From the NCBI GenBank assembly GCA_029261895.1, contig JAJDAK010000048.1, forward strand, positions 1-64,000: a stretch of 64,000 nt of DNA, written 5' to 3'. Shown in pieces: positions 8,217-16,609 of this stretch (position 1 is its first letter; each line of letters opens with the position of its first letter). Both the position numbers and the translations under genes were made by a program. Source of the stretch: Deltaproteobacteria bacterium. GTDB lineage: Bacteria; Myxococcota_A; UBA9160; SZUA-336. Under the pieces are notes generated by a model. It had not been told where the DNA came from. It did no database searches and saw only the letters and a program-made list of their open reading frames with translations.

Positions 8217-9443
8217 CTAGGCTTCGCCGTCGCTTGTTGGTGGTGCGATGGGGAGCCGCACAATAAAACGTGAGCCTTTGCCGAGTTCGGATTCACAGTG
8301 GATCGTGCCACCGTGTTGTTCAACGATGAAGGACTGTGCGATCGCGAGCCCTTGACCGGTTCCCTTATCCACTTCCTTGGAAGTGAAGTACGGTTCGAAG
8401 ACGCGCTCTTCCATGCCAGGCAGCAACCCCACACCGGTATCGCTGACGCTGACTTCGAGCCAATCGCCATCGACCCGCGTGCGCACGCCGATCGCGCCTT
8501 TGTCTTCCTTGCCAGCTGCCTGAATCGCCTCAGCGGCGTTCACGATCAGATTGAGGAAGACTTCTTTAAGCTCCGCGGGGTGACCCGGAACGACCGGTAG
8601 ATCGGGATCGAAATCCGTCGCGACGTTGGCCACATACTTCCATTCGTTGCGCGCGATTTCCACCGTGGTAGCCAAGATTTGGTTCAGGTCCGCGGCGGTT
8701 TTGTCCTCAGCATCAGGCTGAGAGAAATCCTTCATCGCGCGCGCAATCACGGCAATACGTTCGATCCCGTCAAGTGCGCCCTTCAACGCACCCGGTACGT
8801 CTTCGAGCACGGGCACCAGGTCTAACGCTTCGCGCTGCTGTTCTAGCTTTTCGACAATCTCGGAGGCAATACCCGCCTTGCGGGCGAACGACTCCAGCTC
8901 TGCGTGTGTGGAAAGCTGAGCCGAGACGCTGTGGAAAGCCTCTTCTAAGAACCTCAGGTAGTCGCCCACAAACTGCGACGGCGTTGAAAGCTCGTGCGCG
9001 AGCCCGGAACCGAGCACACCCACCGGTCTGTAGTGCTGGGCCTGCTGCAACTGAAATTCCAAGGCACGCTCACGCGTGACATCGCGTTTAACAGCAACGA
9101 AGCTCACCAACTCACCACTCGAGTCGCGAATCGGAGAGATGGTCATGTGCTCGACAAACAGCGTGCCGTCTTTGCGCTTATTGAAGATGCAGTTGGACCA
9201 GACCTCGCCGCGTAGGATCGCTTCCCAGAGTTCCCGATAAAAGCTTTCGTTCTCCAGGCCGCTTTTCATCAGACGCGGGGTTTCACCGATGAGCGCTTCT
9301 CGCGAGTAGCCCGAAGAACGTTCGAAGGCGGGGTTCACATACTGAATGCGACCTTCACAATCGGTAATTACGATGGACTCGTTCGCGTGTTCCACCGCAA
9401 GTTCGATGAGACTCATGCGGCGCTCTGAGTCAGACGACGACAT
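8217..9443 (-). CDS. Soluble PAS-domain sensor histidine kinase
   Basis: A 408-residue cytoplasmic kinase without membrane segments. PAS domain at about 11-125 (IVITDCEGRIQYVNPAFERSSGY plus the DVTRERALE exit), then an H-box GLAHELSTP with phospho-acceptor His150, a coiled dimerisation region, and an HATPase domain with N-box (NLIVNAAEAI), G1 (DTGVG), F-box (FEPYFTSK) and G2 (GTGQGLAI). All catalytic motifs look intact. Absence of transmembrane segments implies a cytoplasmic signal read by PAS. No response regulator is adjacent, so it is an orphan kinase here. The three receiver proteins at 1-2718 are possible but unproven partners. Confidence 0.9.
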   Translation of the reverse strand: MSSSDSERRMSLIELAVEHANESIVITDCEGRIQYVNPAFERSSGYSREALIGETPRLMKSGLENESFYRELWEAILRGEVWSNCIFNKRKDGTLFVEHMTISPIRDSSGELVSFVAVKRDVTRERALEFQLQQAQHYRPVGVLGSGLAHELSTPSQFVGDYLRFLEEAFHSVSAQLSTHAELESFARKAGIASEIVEKLEQQREALDLVPVLEDVPGALKGALDGIERIAVIARAMKDFSQPDAEDKTAADLNQILATTVEIARNEWKYVANVATDFDPDLPVVPGHPAELKEVFLNLIVNAAEAIQAAGKEDKGAIGVRTRVDGDWLEVSVSDTGVGLLPGMEERVFEPYFTSKEVDKGTGQGLAIAQSFIVEQHGGTIHCESELGKGSRFIVRLPIAPPTSDGEA

Positions 9444-9526
9444 TCACTCAGAATCGGCGCACTACCTCTCAACTTGAGTCCGCTCATTGCGTAACACTGG
9501 TTCGCCCTCGCCGATGACCCTTCGTT

Positions 9527-10195
9527 CTACACACGAATCCAGGGGCGCCCTTCCGGATCGGGAGGGCGTTGAGAGTCGAGCGTCCAGCCTGCAACGTTGG
9601 CTACGGGCAAATCACGCAATTCCGGGGTCAGCAATTCGCTGAGTACGAAAAATGCATTGGGCACCCAGCTATCGGTGTAGATCAGCGAGTAACCTTTCTG
9701 TTTCCCCAACTTCTGAAGCGCAGCCAAACTTGCGCCGTGGTAACCGGACTTGTCCCAGTGGCGCTCGGGATCGTAGGGAACCGTCCAGGCCTCATGGTGT
9801 TGGAAATGAATGTTGTATTCGATGACAACGGCGCGGGGTCGAAAGCGCTGCAATGCTTTCCAAACCCAGTAGTCATTGCCATCGATATCTATGGACAGCA
9901 GGTCGAATCGCTCGGGAACCTTCCGGCGAGAAAAAATATCTTCGATGTTCTCCGCCGTCACGAACTCATTCACCACGCCTGGTACTACAGGAGTCTCTCC
10001 TTCCATCAACAAGCCCGACCAACCGCGCTCCAGTCGTAGATAGGCCGTATTGGATAGCTCGACCCCGTCTTTCGCGCCGAACTCCACAAAGAAACGATTC
10101 GTCGTCCCGACCGTTTCAAAGATTCGTTCCAAGATGCCATCCGCACCTCCCTGCGAGTACACGGAACGCTCGGCAGCGCGTAAATCACCAAACAT
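9527..10195 (-). CDS. FkbM-like SAM-dependent methyltransferase family protein
   Basis: A 222-residue soluble protein. The N-terminal YSQGGADGILERIFE and FFVEFGAKDGVELSNTAYL match the glycine-rich SAM-binding motif I of the FkbM-like group, followed by LLSIDIDGNDYWVWKAL (acidic motif II) and VVIEYNIHF. Members modify small molecules or sugars; the substrate cannot be inferred from this context. AAGGAG is placed 5 nt ahead of the ATG. Monocistronic, flanked by non-coding gaps. Confidence 0.7.
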   Translation of the reverse strand: MFGDLRAAERSVYSQGGADGILERIFETVGTTNRFFVEFGAKDGVELSNTAYLRLERGWSGLLMEGETPVVPGVVNEFVTAENIEDIFSRRKVPERFDLLSIDIDGNDYWVWKALQRFRPRAVVIEYNIHFQHHEAWTVPYDPERHWDKSGYHGASLAALQKLGKQKGYSLIYTDSWVPNAFFVLSELLTPELRDLPVANVAGWTLDSQRPPDPEGRPWIRV

Positions 10196-10326
10196 GAAGA
10201 CTCCTTAAGGGTTGCCGCAGCCGATCCTAGCATCCCCTCGTCTGATAGCCCGGGCGGGTCCATTCCAGCGTCGATGCATCGGATGCAGTGCGTTTGCAAA
10301 GCTTTCTCGCCGATCGCTGGAGCTGG

Positions 10327-11679
10327 CTAAGGCAGCTCAACCGTCGCTGGGACGCAGATTTCGCTTTCTTTGATGGTACCCACACGCGCATCACCGAAAA
10401 CGTTGGATGTAAAGAGCGCGGCGCGCTTTACGTGGCGTTCTTGATCCAGAGATACCTCGGGACCGGCGGGGATAGCCGGGCCGCAGCCTTGTTGAGCAAT
10501 CTGTTTCTTTGAGAGCTTTGCCTTGTAGCAAAGTAATGCGGCGTTGGGGTCCTGGATCGCGATGGGTGTTCCGATGTTGCTAATCGATGTAGCGAGACAG
10601 ACTTTCGAGATCTTCTTTAGGTCATAACGACGGTCCTGGAACTCGTCTTCAGCATCCATCTGAACCTTCTTGGGAAATTTCGGGGCGGGGTCGCCGTTCG
10701 TGAACCGGCGCTGAGCGACCGCTTTGTAGCAGGTAAATGCATCCACACCGTGCTGATTCGGATCCGGCGCAGCGACCGCTTTCACCTCATCCATTGCGGT
10801 TGGAATCCACACCGAAACCGGCTTTACCAAGGTGACCACTGCGTCATCGCATGTTTGGACGTTGACCAGAACATCCTTGCGCTTCGTAAACGAGCTTGCC
10901 GCTTCAGAGTTTTTGATCAGATATTCCCGAAGCACTACATTCGGTTCGCCGATGGATGCTTCAAGTTCCGTCGGCAATGCGATTCCCTTCGCGGCGCGCA
11001 CATTGTAGTTCTTACCGCCTACAAGCACTGCGTCGGTTAATGTAACCGGACCAAATTTCGTAAACTTGGGACCAAGGCTGGTGTTGTTCTTTCCACGATA
11101 CAACGCGAAAGAATCCAGTACGCCGCTTTCGGGGCAAGCGATGGGCTCATCGATCGTCATATCATCGATCGCAAAGAAGTTCTGGTCTACAAATACGCAA
11201 ACGCCCGCATCGACGCCCCCCGAAGAACTGACGGTCAATGTGTCGATCGCTTTGAAGCCAAATTCAAACAACGTCGGCGCTGTGGTATCGACGACGACCG
11301 TCTCGTCATAAGACGCCGATACACCCTCACCTTGCACACGTACATTGAGTCCCGTCAGACACGTCGAGGTGATGTACATCCGATTTAGATTGAACGTACC
11401 GGTGGATACGCTCAATACCACCGCCCCTGCGCTCACATTGGAGCCCACGTGAGGCGTCGACACCGCTCCGTGTTCCCAACCGGTGCCGGCAACCACAACG
11501 CTTCCTGATTGGCTGTCGAAATACTGCCAGTTCGTCCAGATCAGGCCGCGATAGTCATCGGGGATCGGTGCGACATCGCCGGGTGGGCTGGGTAGATCAT
11601 CGAAATCTATGAGCTCAGCGCGAGCGGTCGCGACTAGCCATAACCAGCTCAAACTAAACAGGATCGCCCTTTGCCACAT
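10327..11679 (-). CDS. Secreted protein with C-terminal cysteine-containing repeats (DUF7450-like)
   Basis: A 450-residue exported protein. A signal peptide (AILFSLSWLWLVATARA) precedes an N-terminal beta-sandwich-like region (about 20-180) with aromatic and Val/Thr-rich strands. From about 290 on there are two tandem units with a shared pattern: FTCYKAV...FPKKVQMDAEDEFQDRRYDLKKISKVCLAT and LLCYKAKLSKK...FGDARVGTIKESEICVPATVEL. The C-Y-K...V-x-T...x-C-x-P repeat resembles the DUF7450 type seen in secreted proteins of uncultured deltaproteobacterial lineages; this is from memory, not a search. Function unknown. Confidence 0.7.
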   Translation of the reverse strand: MWQRAILFSLSWLWLVATARAELIDFDDLPSPPGDVAPIPDDYRGLIWTNWQYFDSQSGSVVVAGTGWEHGAVSTPHVGSNVSAGAVVLSVSTGTFNLNRMYITSTCLTGLNVRVQGEGVSASYDETVVVDTTAPTLFEFGFKAIDTLTVSSSGGVDAGVCVFVDQNFFAIDDMTIDEPIACPESGVLDSFALYRGKNNTSLGPKFTKFGPVTLTDAVLVGGKNYNVRAAKGIALPTELEASIGEPNVVLREYLIKNSEAASSFTKRKDVLVNVQTCDDAVVTLVKPVSVWIPTAMDEVKAVAAPDPNQHGVDAFTCYKAVAQRRFTNGDPAPKFPKKVQMDAEDEFQDRRYDLKKISKVCLATSISNIGTPIAIQDPNAALLCYKAKLSKKQIAQQGCGPAIPAGPEVSLDQERHVKRAALFTSNVFGDARVGTIKESEICVPATVELP

Positions 11680-11888
11680 GGTTCAGCCCCTCGCCCGAGG
11701 AGCCTCATAACCCATCCGAGAGGCTCCACCCTGTTGAGCTTACCCCTCGATCCACGTACTGAATAGAGAATCTATGACTGGAATTAGTCCTGTCTTGATC
11801 CGTTTTCAATCATTATTAAAAATTTCGTTGCACACTGTATAATAAAAATCTGCGCTATACGTCGCGTCACACCTATATCCAGCACACG

Positions 11889-12560
11889 CTATCCCGTCAT
11901 GATCGTGTAAGGACCGCCCTTTTCGAGTGCGGTCTTGTACGCGGGTCGGGCATGAATGCGTTCGAGGAATGCTTTTAGGTTGGGATAATTCGAATCAAGG
12001 TCGGCGCGCGCGGCAGCCCCTTCGATCGGAAAACTCATCGCGATATCAGCACCACTCAGCTCTTTACCTGCGAACCATGGGCCTGAACTGAGCTCTGATT
12101 CCATATGCGCAAGCACTGCATTGAGCGAGGGGCCAAGATAACTTGCTTTCACCTGTCCCGAAATCGCTTTGGCGATGGGTCGAATTAAAAACGGTGACGC
12201 GCTTTCCACTCGGTTGAAGAGAAGCGTCATCACCAAAAGAGGCATCACGGTGCCTTCTGCCGCGTGCAACCAATAGGTGTAGCGCAGTCGTTCGGGCGAT
12301 CCCGATGACGGTATGAATCGGCCGTCGCCGTATTTATCCAAGACGTACTCAATGATCGCCCCGGTTTCAGCGATGCTGAGGTCACCGTCGGTAAGGACCG
12401 GCGACTTCCCTAGCGGATGTACAGCTCTGAGTTCCGGTGGCGCTAGGCTCGTCTTGGAATCACGCTTGTAATGTTTGATCTCGTACTCAAGACCGAGCTC
12501 TTCCAGAAGCCAAAGGACGCGTTGTGAGCGCGAATTTTCGAGATGATGAATAGTGAGCAT
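11889..12560 (-). CDS. Glutathione S-transferase
   Basis: A 223-residue cytosolic GST. The thioredoxin-like N-terminal half has the catalytic-region motif [15 protein letters not shown], the cis-Pro motif GKSPVL and the glutathione gamma-Glu contact AETGAIIEY. The all-helical C-terminal half ends GGPYTIMTG. It should conjugate or reduce glutathione-linked substrates; the Ser in NSRSQR would be the catalytic residue in bacterial nu/beta-like classes. GGAGG lies 5 nt upstream of the ATG. Divergent from the ferredoxin gene, with 51 bp between the two start codons. Confidence 0.92.
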   Translation of the reverse strand: MLTIHHLENSRSQRVLWLLEELGLEYEIKHYKRDSKTSLAPPELRAVHPLGKSPVLTDGDLSIAETGAIIEYVLDKYGDGRFIPSSGSPERLRYTYWLHAAEGTVMPLLVMTLLFNRVESASPFLIRPIAKAISGQVKASYLGPSLNAVLAHMESELSSGPWFAGKELSGADIAMSFPIEGAAARADLDSNYPNLKAFLERIHARPAYKTALEKGGPYTIMTG

Positions 12561-12574
12561 GGATGCCTCCAGTT

Positions 12575-12602
12575 TTTACGCCGGGCGATCTTATCGTATA
12601 CT
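12575..12602 (+). promoter_or_regulatory. Candidate sigma70 promoter giving a leaderless ferredoxin mRNA
   Basis: A TTTACG box at 12575-12580, a 16-nt spacer and TATACT at 12597-12602. The expected start falls on or next to the A of the ATG at 12612, and no Shine-Dalgarno sequence precedes that codon. Confidence 0.4.
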
Positions 12603-12611
12603 GCGCGCGCG

Positions 12612-12980
12612 ATGGCAAAATCGACGGCCCCAATCGAAGACATCTCCAAAACGCTCGGGATCGGCGGCTACGGTCGGCATATCTTCCTTTGTATCCGTGG
12701 TGACTGCGCGGATAAGGAAGATGCACAGGCCTCCTGGGAATACCTGAAGAAGCGCCTGCGTGAACTCGGCGCGGATCGCGGCGAGGACTTTACGTACCGC
12801 ACACCGGTTGACTGCCTACGCATCTGCCAACAAGGACCGATCGCGGTGGTGTATCCCGATGGGACCTGGTACCGCGGCTGCACACCGGAACGACTCGAGC
12901 GCATCATTCAGGAACACTTGATCGGTGGTGAGCCGATTGAAGAGTTCAGCTTCGCCCGGAATCCACTTACTTCCGCTTGA
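12612..12980 (+). CDS. Thioredoxin-like [2Fe-2S] ferredoxin
   Basis: A 122-residue protein. Cys27 and Cys32 ([10 protein letters not shown]) with Cys68 and Cys72 ([10 protein letters not shown]) match the four cluster ligands of the thioredoxin-fold [2Fe-2S] ferredoxins (the NuoE-related, Aquifex Fd4 type). The [15 protein letters not shown] tail is typical. It probably carries electrons or acts in cofactor metabolism; the partner is unknown. The ATG at 12612 is chosen because a longer frame from 12543 would overlap the divergent GST coding start. A bidirectional terminator follows. Confidence 0.85.
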   Translation: MAKSTAPIEDISKTLGIGGYGRHIFLCIRGDCADKEDAQASWEYLKKRLRELGADRGEDFTYRTPVDCLRICQQGPIAVVYPDGTWYRGCTPERLERIIQEHLIGGEPIEEFSFARNPLTSA

Positions 12981-12987
12981 AATACAT

Positions 12988-13024
12988 AAAGCCCCCGCGC
13001 ACCGAAGTGCACGGGGGTTTTATT
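12988..13024. terminator. Bidirectional intrinsic terminator
   Basis: AAAGCCCCCG...CGGGGGTTTTAT: a GC-rich stem flanked by A-run and T-run on opposite sides. It is placed between two convergent genes and can stop transcription in both directions. Confidence 0.85.
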
Positions 13025-13047
13025 ACGTTGGTTGCTATCGCTCGGCG

Positions 13048-15033
13048 CTATTCGCAGCCGATCTCCACGGAGATCGAAAGGTCTCCCACACCGATCGCAC
13101 CAAAAACCGCGATCTGTGAGACCAAACGCATACCGGAAGCCGAACCTGCGAGCAGTACATCTGCAGGAATCGATCGCCCATCCAGAACACCTATGCCGCC
13201 CGGAGGCACGATCGCTCCCGGCGTACCATTGGCGTCTAAGATGACGCCCGAGGCGCGTTCAGTGGTCGACGGAATACACATTGAACCTAAATTCAATAGT
13301 GCATCGCCACAAGCACCGTTCGGACATTCGGCGTCCATCGTGCATGGATCGCCCGGATTGTCGGAACCCGCACCACATTGCGGACCACACGGTAGAAACG
13401 ATTCCACTACGATGTTCGTCCCGATATTGCATTGAAGACCACCGGCGCTGGCATCTTCCCCACCAATCGATTCACAGGTGCATGAGCAGATCGGATCCAA
13501 CGGAGGCGGACTAGCACCAATTACATCTTGACCCGCGCACTGCCCGCCAGGACAATCCCCATCGAGGATGCAGATCTGATTGTCATTCGGACCACCGACG
13601 CAGTAGCCGTCGCAGGTCGCAGTGGCGACCTTCTGATTCCCGCCGAGCGTCCCGCAATGCGTGCCACAAAGTTCCACGCACGAAGGATTGCCGACGTCGG
13701 CACCGTTCACGGAAACGGAGCAATCGCCCACATCCTTGAAGGCACGTGTTGCAACATCCAATTGATCGCCGCCGAGGCCGCAACTCAATGTTCCTGTGTC
13801 ACAGCCCGCAAATGGCGTCAAGCACGCAAACCCAATCAGCGCAAATGGAGGATCCACATCGACGAACGAACACGTGCACTCTTCGGTGAGACCACCATCA
13901 GAGTCGCATTCCACGTCCACACTTCCGCCTTTCATATTAATCGTGATCGGGAACCCAGCGGCCTGGATCACAAGTCGGCTGCGTGCGGGGCAGACGCCAT
14001 CGGGACAGGTCGCTGCTGCGGCCGCAGGATCGCAGGTCAAGCCATCGTTCGCACCCCCGAAACAATCACCGCTCTGATCAAAGGTACAAATCGTCGATGT
14101 CGAACCCGCGGCGGCGCAGACACCACCATCACAGGAGTCATCCGCCACACCGTTGTCGAAGAGATCGCAATCGCGATCGAGACCATCGGTACGGTTGGCC
14201 CATTTGCAGACTTCGCATTCCGTTAGAGCCTCGAGACATTGTGCCAACGGTACGCCGCCGAGCGCTGCCGCGTCCGCGCAAGAGCCACCGCCAAAGACTT
14301 CAACCAAATCGACGCCCTTCCCTTCGCATTTCTTGTCGAGGTCCTTAAAGATGGACGACTTCTCGGGATTCGTGCATTTCTTCGCGATCTTGCCCTTGTC
14401 ATCCGGCTGTGCGACCGCACCGACGCCGAGACAAAGATCCTGAAGCTCCTGCGCCGTCATGATCGCTGGGCCGTTCTTGCCCTTGAGTGCATCTTTCTTG
14501 CACTTAAGGAATTCGAGAATTTTGGTGTCCTCGCACTTGAGCAGGTCACCCAAAACTTTTTGCTGACACTTCGCAGCGTTCTTCACTTCGGTTGATCCGT
14601 CTTCGACAGCAACGACATCATCGATGTCGCGACCGAGCACACGAAGTAGCAACGTATCCTCTTTGCGAATCGCAGCATCGTTTACCTGCGCCGCGTCTTG
14701 AGGTCCGATCGGCGCAGGACCGCCAATCTTTTCGAAGCACTTCTTTAGAAATTGCTTATCCGTCTTTTCGAAAGCTTTTTGAATCTTGTCCTTCGCATCC
14801 GCGTCACGACAAGCTTCCGCGCTTACGTTCTTACCCTTCGAATAATCTTTGATGCAACCGGCCCACACCAAACCTGCTGCCTTCGTGACGCCGCGGCCAG
14901 CGCTGTTAAGCAGGTTGATGCATTTCTGTTCGTCCTTTGATAGCTCCGCTTGGGCTGCGCCCAGCGGCATCACCGTCAAAAGAGCCATCGCCCCAACCGC
15001 CAGAATTTGGCAGCTCCCACTCCAACGTTGCAT
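13048..15033 (-). CDS. Large secreted cysteine-rich protein
   Basis: A 661-residue exported protein. The start at 15033 has AAGGAG 6 nt upstream and opens a signal peptide (ILAVGAMALLTVMPLGAAQA). Residues 28-300 are Lys-rich and helical with regularly spaced Cys (KCINLLNSAG, AGCIKDYSKG, KKCFEKIGG, CQQKVLGDLLKCE). The C-terminal half is Cys- and Gly-rich with units of the type CxGGxNDGxxC...DGDCPGGxC (CFGGANDGLTC, CVGGPNDNQIC, CPNGACG) and ends in a beta-rich domain. These units look like disulfide- or metal-stabilised surface modules. Monocistronic. No recognised family. The Cys style overlaps with that of the protein at 2949-4151. Confidence 0.8.
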   Translation of the reverse strand: MQRWSGSCQILAVGAMALLTVMPLGAAQAELSKDEQKCINLLNSAGRGVTKAAGLVWAGCIKDYSKGKNVSAEACRDADAKDKIQKAFEKTDKQFLKKCFEKIGGPAPIGPQDAAQVNDAAIRKEDTLLLRVLGRDIDDVVAVEDGSTEVKNAAKCQQKVLGDLLKCEDTKILEFLKCKKDALKGKNGPAIMTAQELQDLCLGVGAVAQPDDKGKIAKKCTNPEKSSIFKDLDKKCEGKGVDLVEVFGGGSCADAAALGGVPLAQCLEALTECEVCKWANRTDGLDRDCDLFDNGVADDSCDGGVCAAAGSTSTICTFDQSGDCFGGANDGLTCDPAAAAATCPDGVCPARSRLVIQAAGFPITINMKGGSVDVECDSDGGLTEECTCSFVDVDPPFALIGFACLTPFAGCDTGTLSCGLGGDQLDVATRAFKDVGDCSVSVNGADVGNPSCVELCGTHCGTLGGNQKVATATCDGYCVGGPNDNQICILDGDCPGGQCAGQDVIGASPPPLDPICSCTCESIGGEDASAGGLQCNIGTNIVVESFLPCGPQCGAGSDNPGDPCTMDAECPNGACGDALLNLGSMCIPSTTERASGVILDANGTPGAIVPPGGIGVLDGRSIPADVLLAGSASGMRLVSQIAVFGAIGVGDLSISVEIGCE

Positions 15034-15173
15034 TTCGATCTCCTTCGAGGGGTTTTCACGACGTATTCTAGTTGAACACGTTCTTATTTGGGTGAATAAC
15101 TCAGAGAAAAAGTGACGCAAAGTCATCAAAAAACGCCCGCACACCGGTATAAACTTAAAATTATAACGACAGC

Positions 15174-15198
15174 GGAATGAACCAAATACGGGGTCGAC
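15174..15198 (+). promoter_or_regulatory. Possible ECF-type promoter for the PspC/sigma operon
   Basis: GGAAT at 15174-15178 and TCGAC at 15194-15198 resemble the GGAAC / CGTC-like pair of ECF promoters, with a 15-nt gap. It lies 31 bp before the first PspC start. Weak evidence from sequence likeness only. Confidence 0.2.
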
Positions 15199-15229
15199 AC
15201 GTAGAACCGAGCAAAAGGAGAGACCCACT

Positions 15230-15646
15230 ATGGCGAACAAAACCTGCCCCTGGTGTGCCGAGACCATCCAGGCAGAAGCGGTTAAGTGCCGCTACTGCGG
15301 AAGTCGGCTGGTGAATGCGTTTGACGATCCAAAGTCCTGGCATCGCGGTCACCCAAACCGCCGTTTGGCCGGGGTCACAGGTGCCGTCGCGCAAGGATTG
15401 AACGTTTCCGTTACACCCGTCCGGGCCGCGTTCCTATTGCTCGCGCTCTTTCACGGTTTTGGAATCGTGCTCTACGGCATCCTCTGGCTCCTATTGCCCA
15501 ATGAGCCTGGAGCCGTATCGGGGCTCGATCAATGCACAGACTTCGTTCAATCTCTGCTTGGACAAGGTAGACAGGGACATCGAAGCCAGTCCCGCAACCG
15601 ACCGGAGGATGCAACCGACGAATGGAGTCCGACGAAGAGCTCATGA
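15230..15646 (+). CDS. Zinc-ribbon PspC-domain membrane protein (first copy)
   Basis: A 138-residue protein. The N-terminal zinc ribbon has Cys6/Cys9 (CPWC) and Cys20/Cys23 (CRYC). A PspC domain follows: NRRLAGVTGAVAQGLNVS, then a membrane helix (AFLLLALFHGFGIVLYGILWLLLP). PspC proteins sense or stabilise the inner membrane in phage-shock responses. The C-terminal 45 residues are polar. AAAGGAGAG precedes the ATG. It starts a four-gene unit: PspC, ECF sigma, anti-sigma, PspC. Its 3' end overlaps the sigma gene by 25 nt, so translation is coupled. Confidence 0.88.
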   Translation: MANKTCPWCAETIQAEAVKCRYCGSRLVNAFDDPKSWHRGHPNRRLAGVTGAVAQGLNVSVTPVRAAFLLLALFHGFGIVLYGILWLLLPNEPGAVSGLDQCTDFVQSLLGQGRQGHRSQSRNRPEDATDEWSPTKSS

Positions 15647-16128
15647 CGCGAGTTGCATTGGGTGACGAAGCTGCACTCGGGTTGCTGGTAGAGCGCTATA
15701 CGGAACCGTTGCAGCGATTCCTACAACGCTGGACGCGCAACCGTGTCGATGCGGAAGACCTGCTTCAGGACACCTGGGTTCGGATCGCGCGTGGAGCCAA
15801 GACGTTTCGTCCGAACCAACGTTTTCGAAGCTGGGCTTATCGAATCGCATTAAATCTCGCGCGTGACGCACATCGACGTCGAACCGTTCGCGAGGCATAC
15901 GTCGCAAACCATGAAACGGCACCCACGAGAACCTCAGAAGATACCATCGATTTGCGTCGACAAGTCGACGCTTTGCCCGAATCGCTGCGCGACGTACTTC
16001 TGCTTCGCTACTACGCGGGTATGACGGAAAGTGAAATGACCGAAGTTCTAGCCATCCCGAACGGCACGGTTAAGAGCCGACTCCACACCGCGATCCGCCG
16101 CTTGCGTGAGGGTTCCGATCATGAATAG
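15622..16128 (+). CDS. ECF-family RNA polymerase sigma factor
   Basis: A 168-residue protein with only sigma regions 2 and 4. Region 2 (about 20-85) holds VDAEDLLQDTWVRIARG and FRSWAYRIALNLARD; region 4 (about 110-165) holds LPESLRDVLLLRYYAGMTESEM and the helix-turn-helix IPNGTVKSRLHTAIRRLRE. It directs RNA polymerase to stress promoters. Its start overlaps the PspC gene by 25 nt and its end overlaps the anti-sigma gene by 8 nt. Control of a nearby membrane-stress regulon is likely by context. Confidence 0.92.
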   Translation: MESDEELMTRVALGDEAALGLLVERYTEPLQRFLQRWTRNRVDAEDLLQDTWVRIARGAKTFRPNQRFRSWAYRIALNLARDAHRRRTVREAYVANHETAPTRTSEDTIDLRRQVDALPESLRDVLLLRYYAGMTESEMTEVLAIPNGTVKSRLHTAIRRLREGSDHE

Positions 16129-16609
16129 GCTTTGCGAAGAAACTCAGGATCGACTCTCCGACGCTGCACTTGATCAGCGCACGCCTGATCCCATTGATCG
16201 GGAACATGCCGAAGCTTGCGACGCTTGTGCGCAACATCGAAACTTTCTTCACACATTGCGATCGGCACTTGATGACGTCTCGCGCGTACCGGCTTTGCCG
16301 ATGCGAAGGGTCCAGGATCGAGCCACACGCGTGCTTCGTGCTGCCCAGTCGCCCGCGCCGTTCGGCAAACGCCTACTGCGCGTGGTTGGACTCGCGCTCT
16401 TGCCACTGCCATTCGTGATCGCCTATGCGATTGGTATTGCAAAGGGTGCGAGTCAGCTTCTTGATTCGATCTTGCCCCAGTCCGCGCTCATTTGGCTGGG
16501 CATGATTTATTTCAGCACGCTCGCGATCGGCATCGGCCTGGTTTATGCCGCACTCCCGTTCGCCGTCGCTCAACGCAGATCAATCGAACGAAATTCGGAG
16601 TCACCATGA
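16121..16609 (+). CDS. Zinc-binding anti-sigma factor with membrane anchor
   Basis: A 162-residue protein. The N-terminal domain carries His29-x3-Cys33-x2-Cys36, the ZAS motif that binds ECF sigma factors. Two hydrophobic segments follow (VVGLALLPLPFVIAYAIGIA and ALIWLGMIYFSTLAIGIGLV), so the C-terminal half sits in the membrane. The ATG at 16121 overlaps the sigma stop by 8 nt; a Met at 16106 lies further inside the sigma gene. Predicted to hold the adjacent sigma factor at the membrane until released. Confidence 0.85.
   Translation: MNRLCEETQDRLSDAALDQRTPDPIDREHAEACDACAQHRNFLHTLRSALDDVSRVPALPMRRVQDRATRVLRAAQSPAPFGKRLLRVVGLALLPLPFVIAYAIGIAKGASQLLDSILPQSALIWLGMIYFSTLAIGIGLVYAALPFAVAQRRSIERNSESP

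Noticed and set aside
12543..12611. A 23-residue N-terminal extension of the ferredoxin
   Set aside because: It would overlap the divergent GST start, lies upstream of the predicted promoter, and has no counterpart in the family.
13528..14226. A 232-residue plus-strand frame within the 661-aa secreted protein
   Set aside because: Antisense shadow; no signal, no motif, and it conflicts with a gene that has a clear signal peptide and ribosome site.
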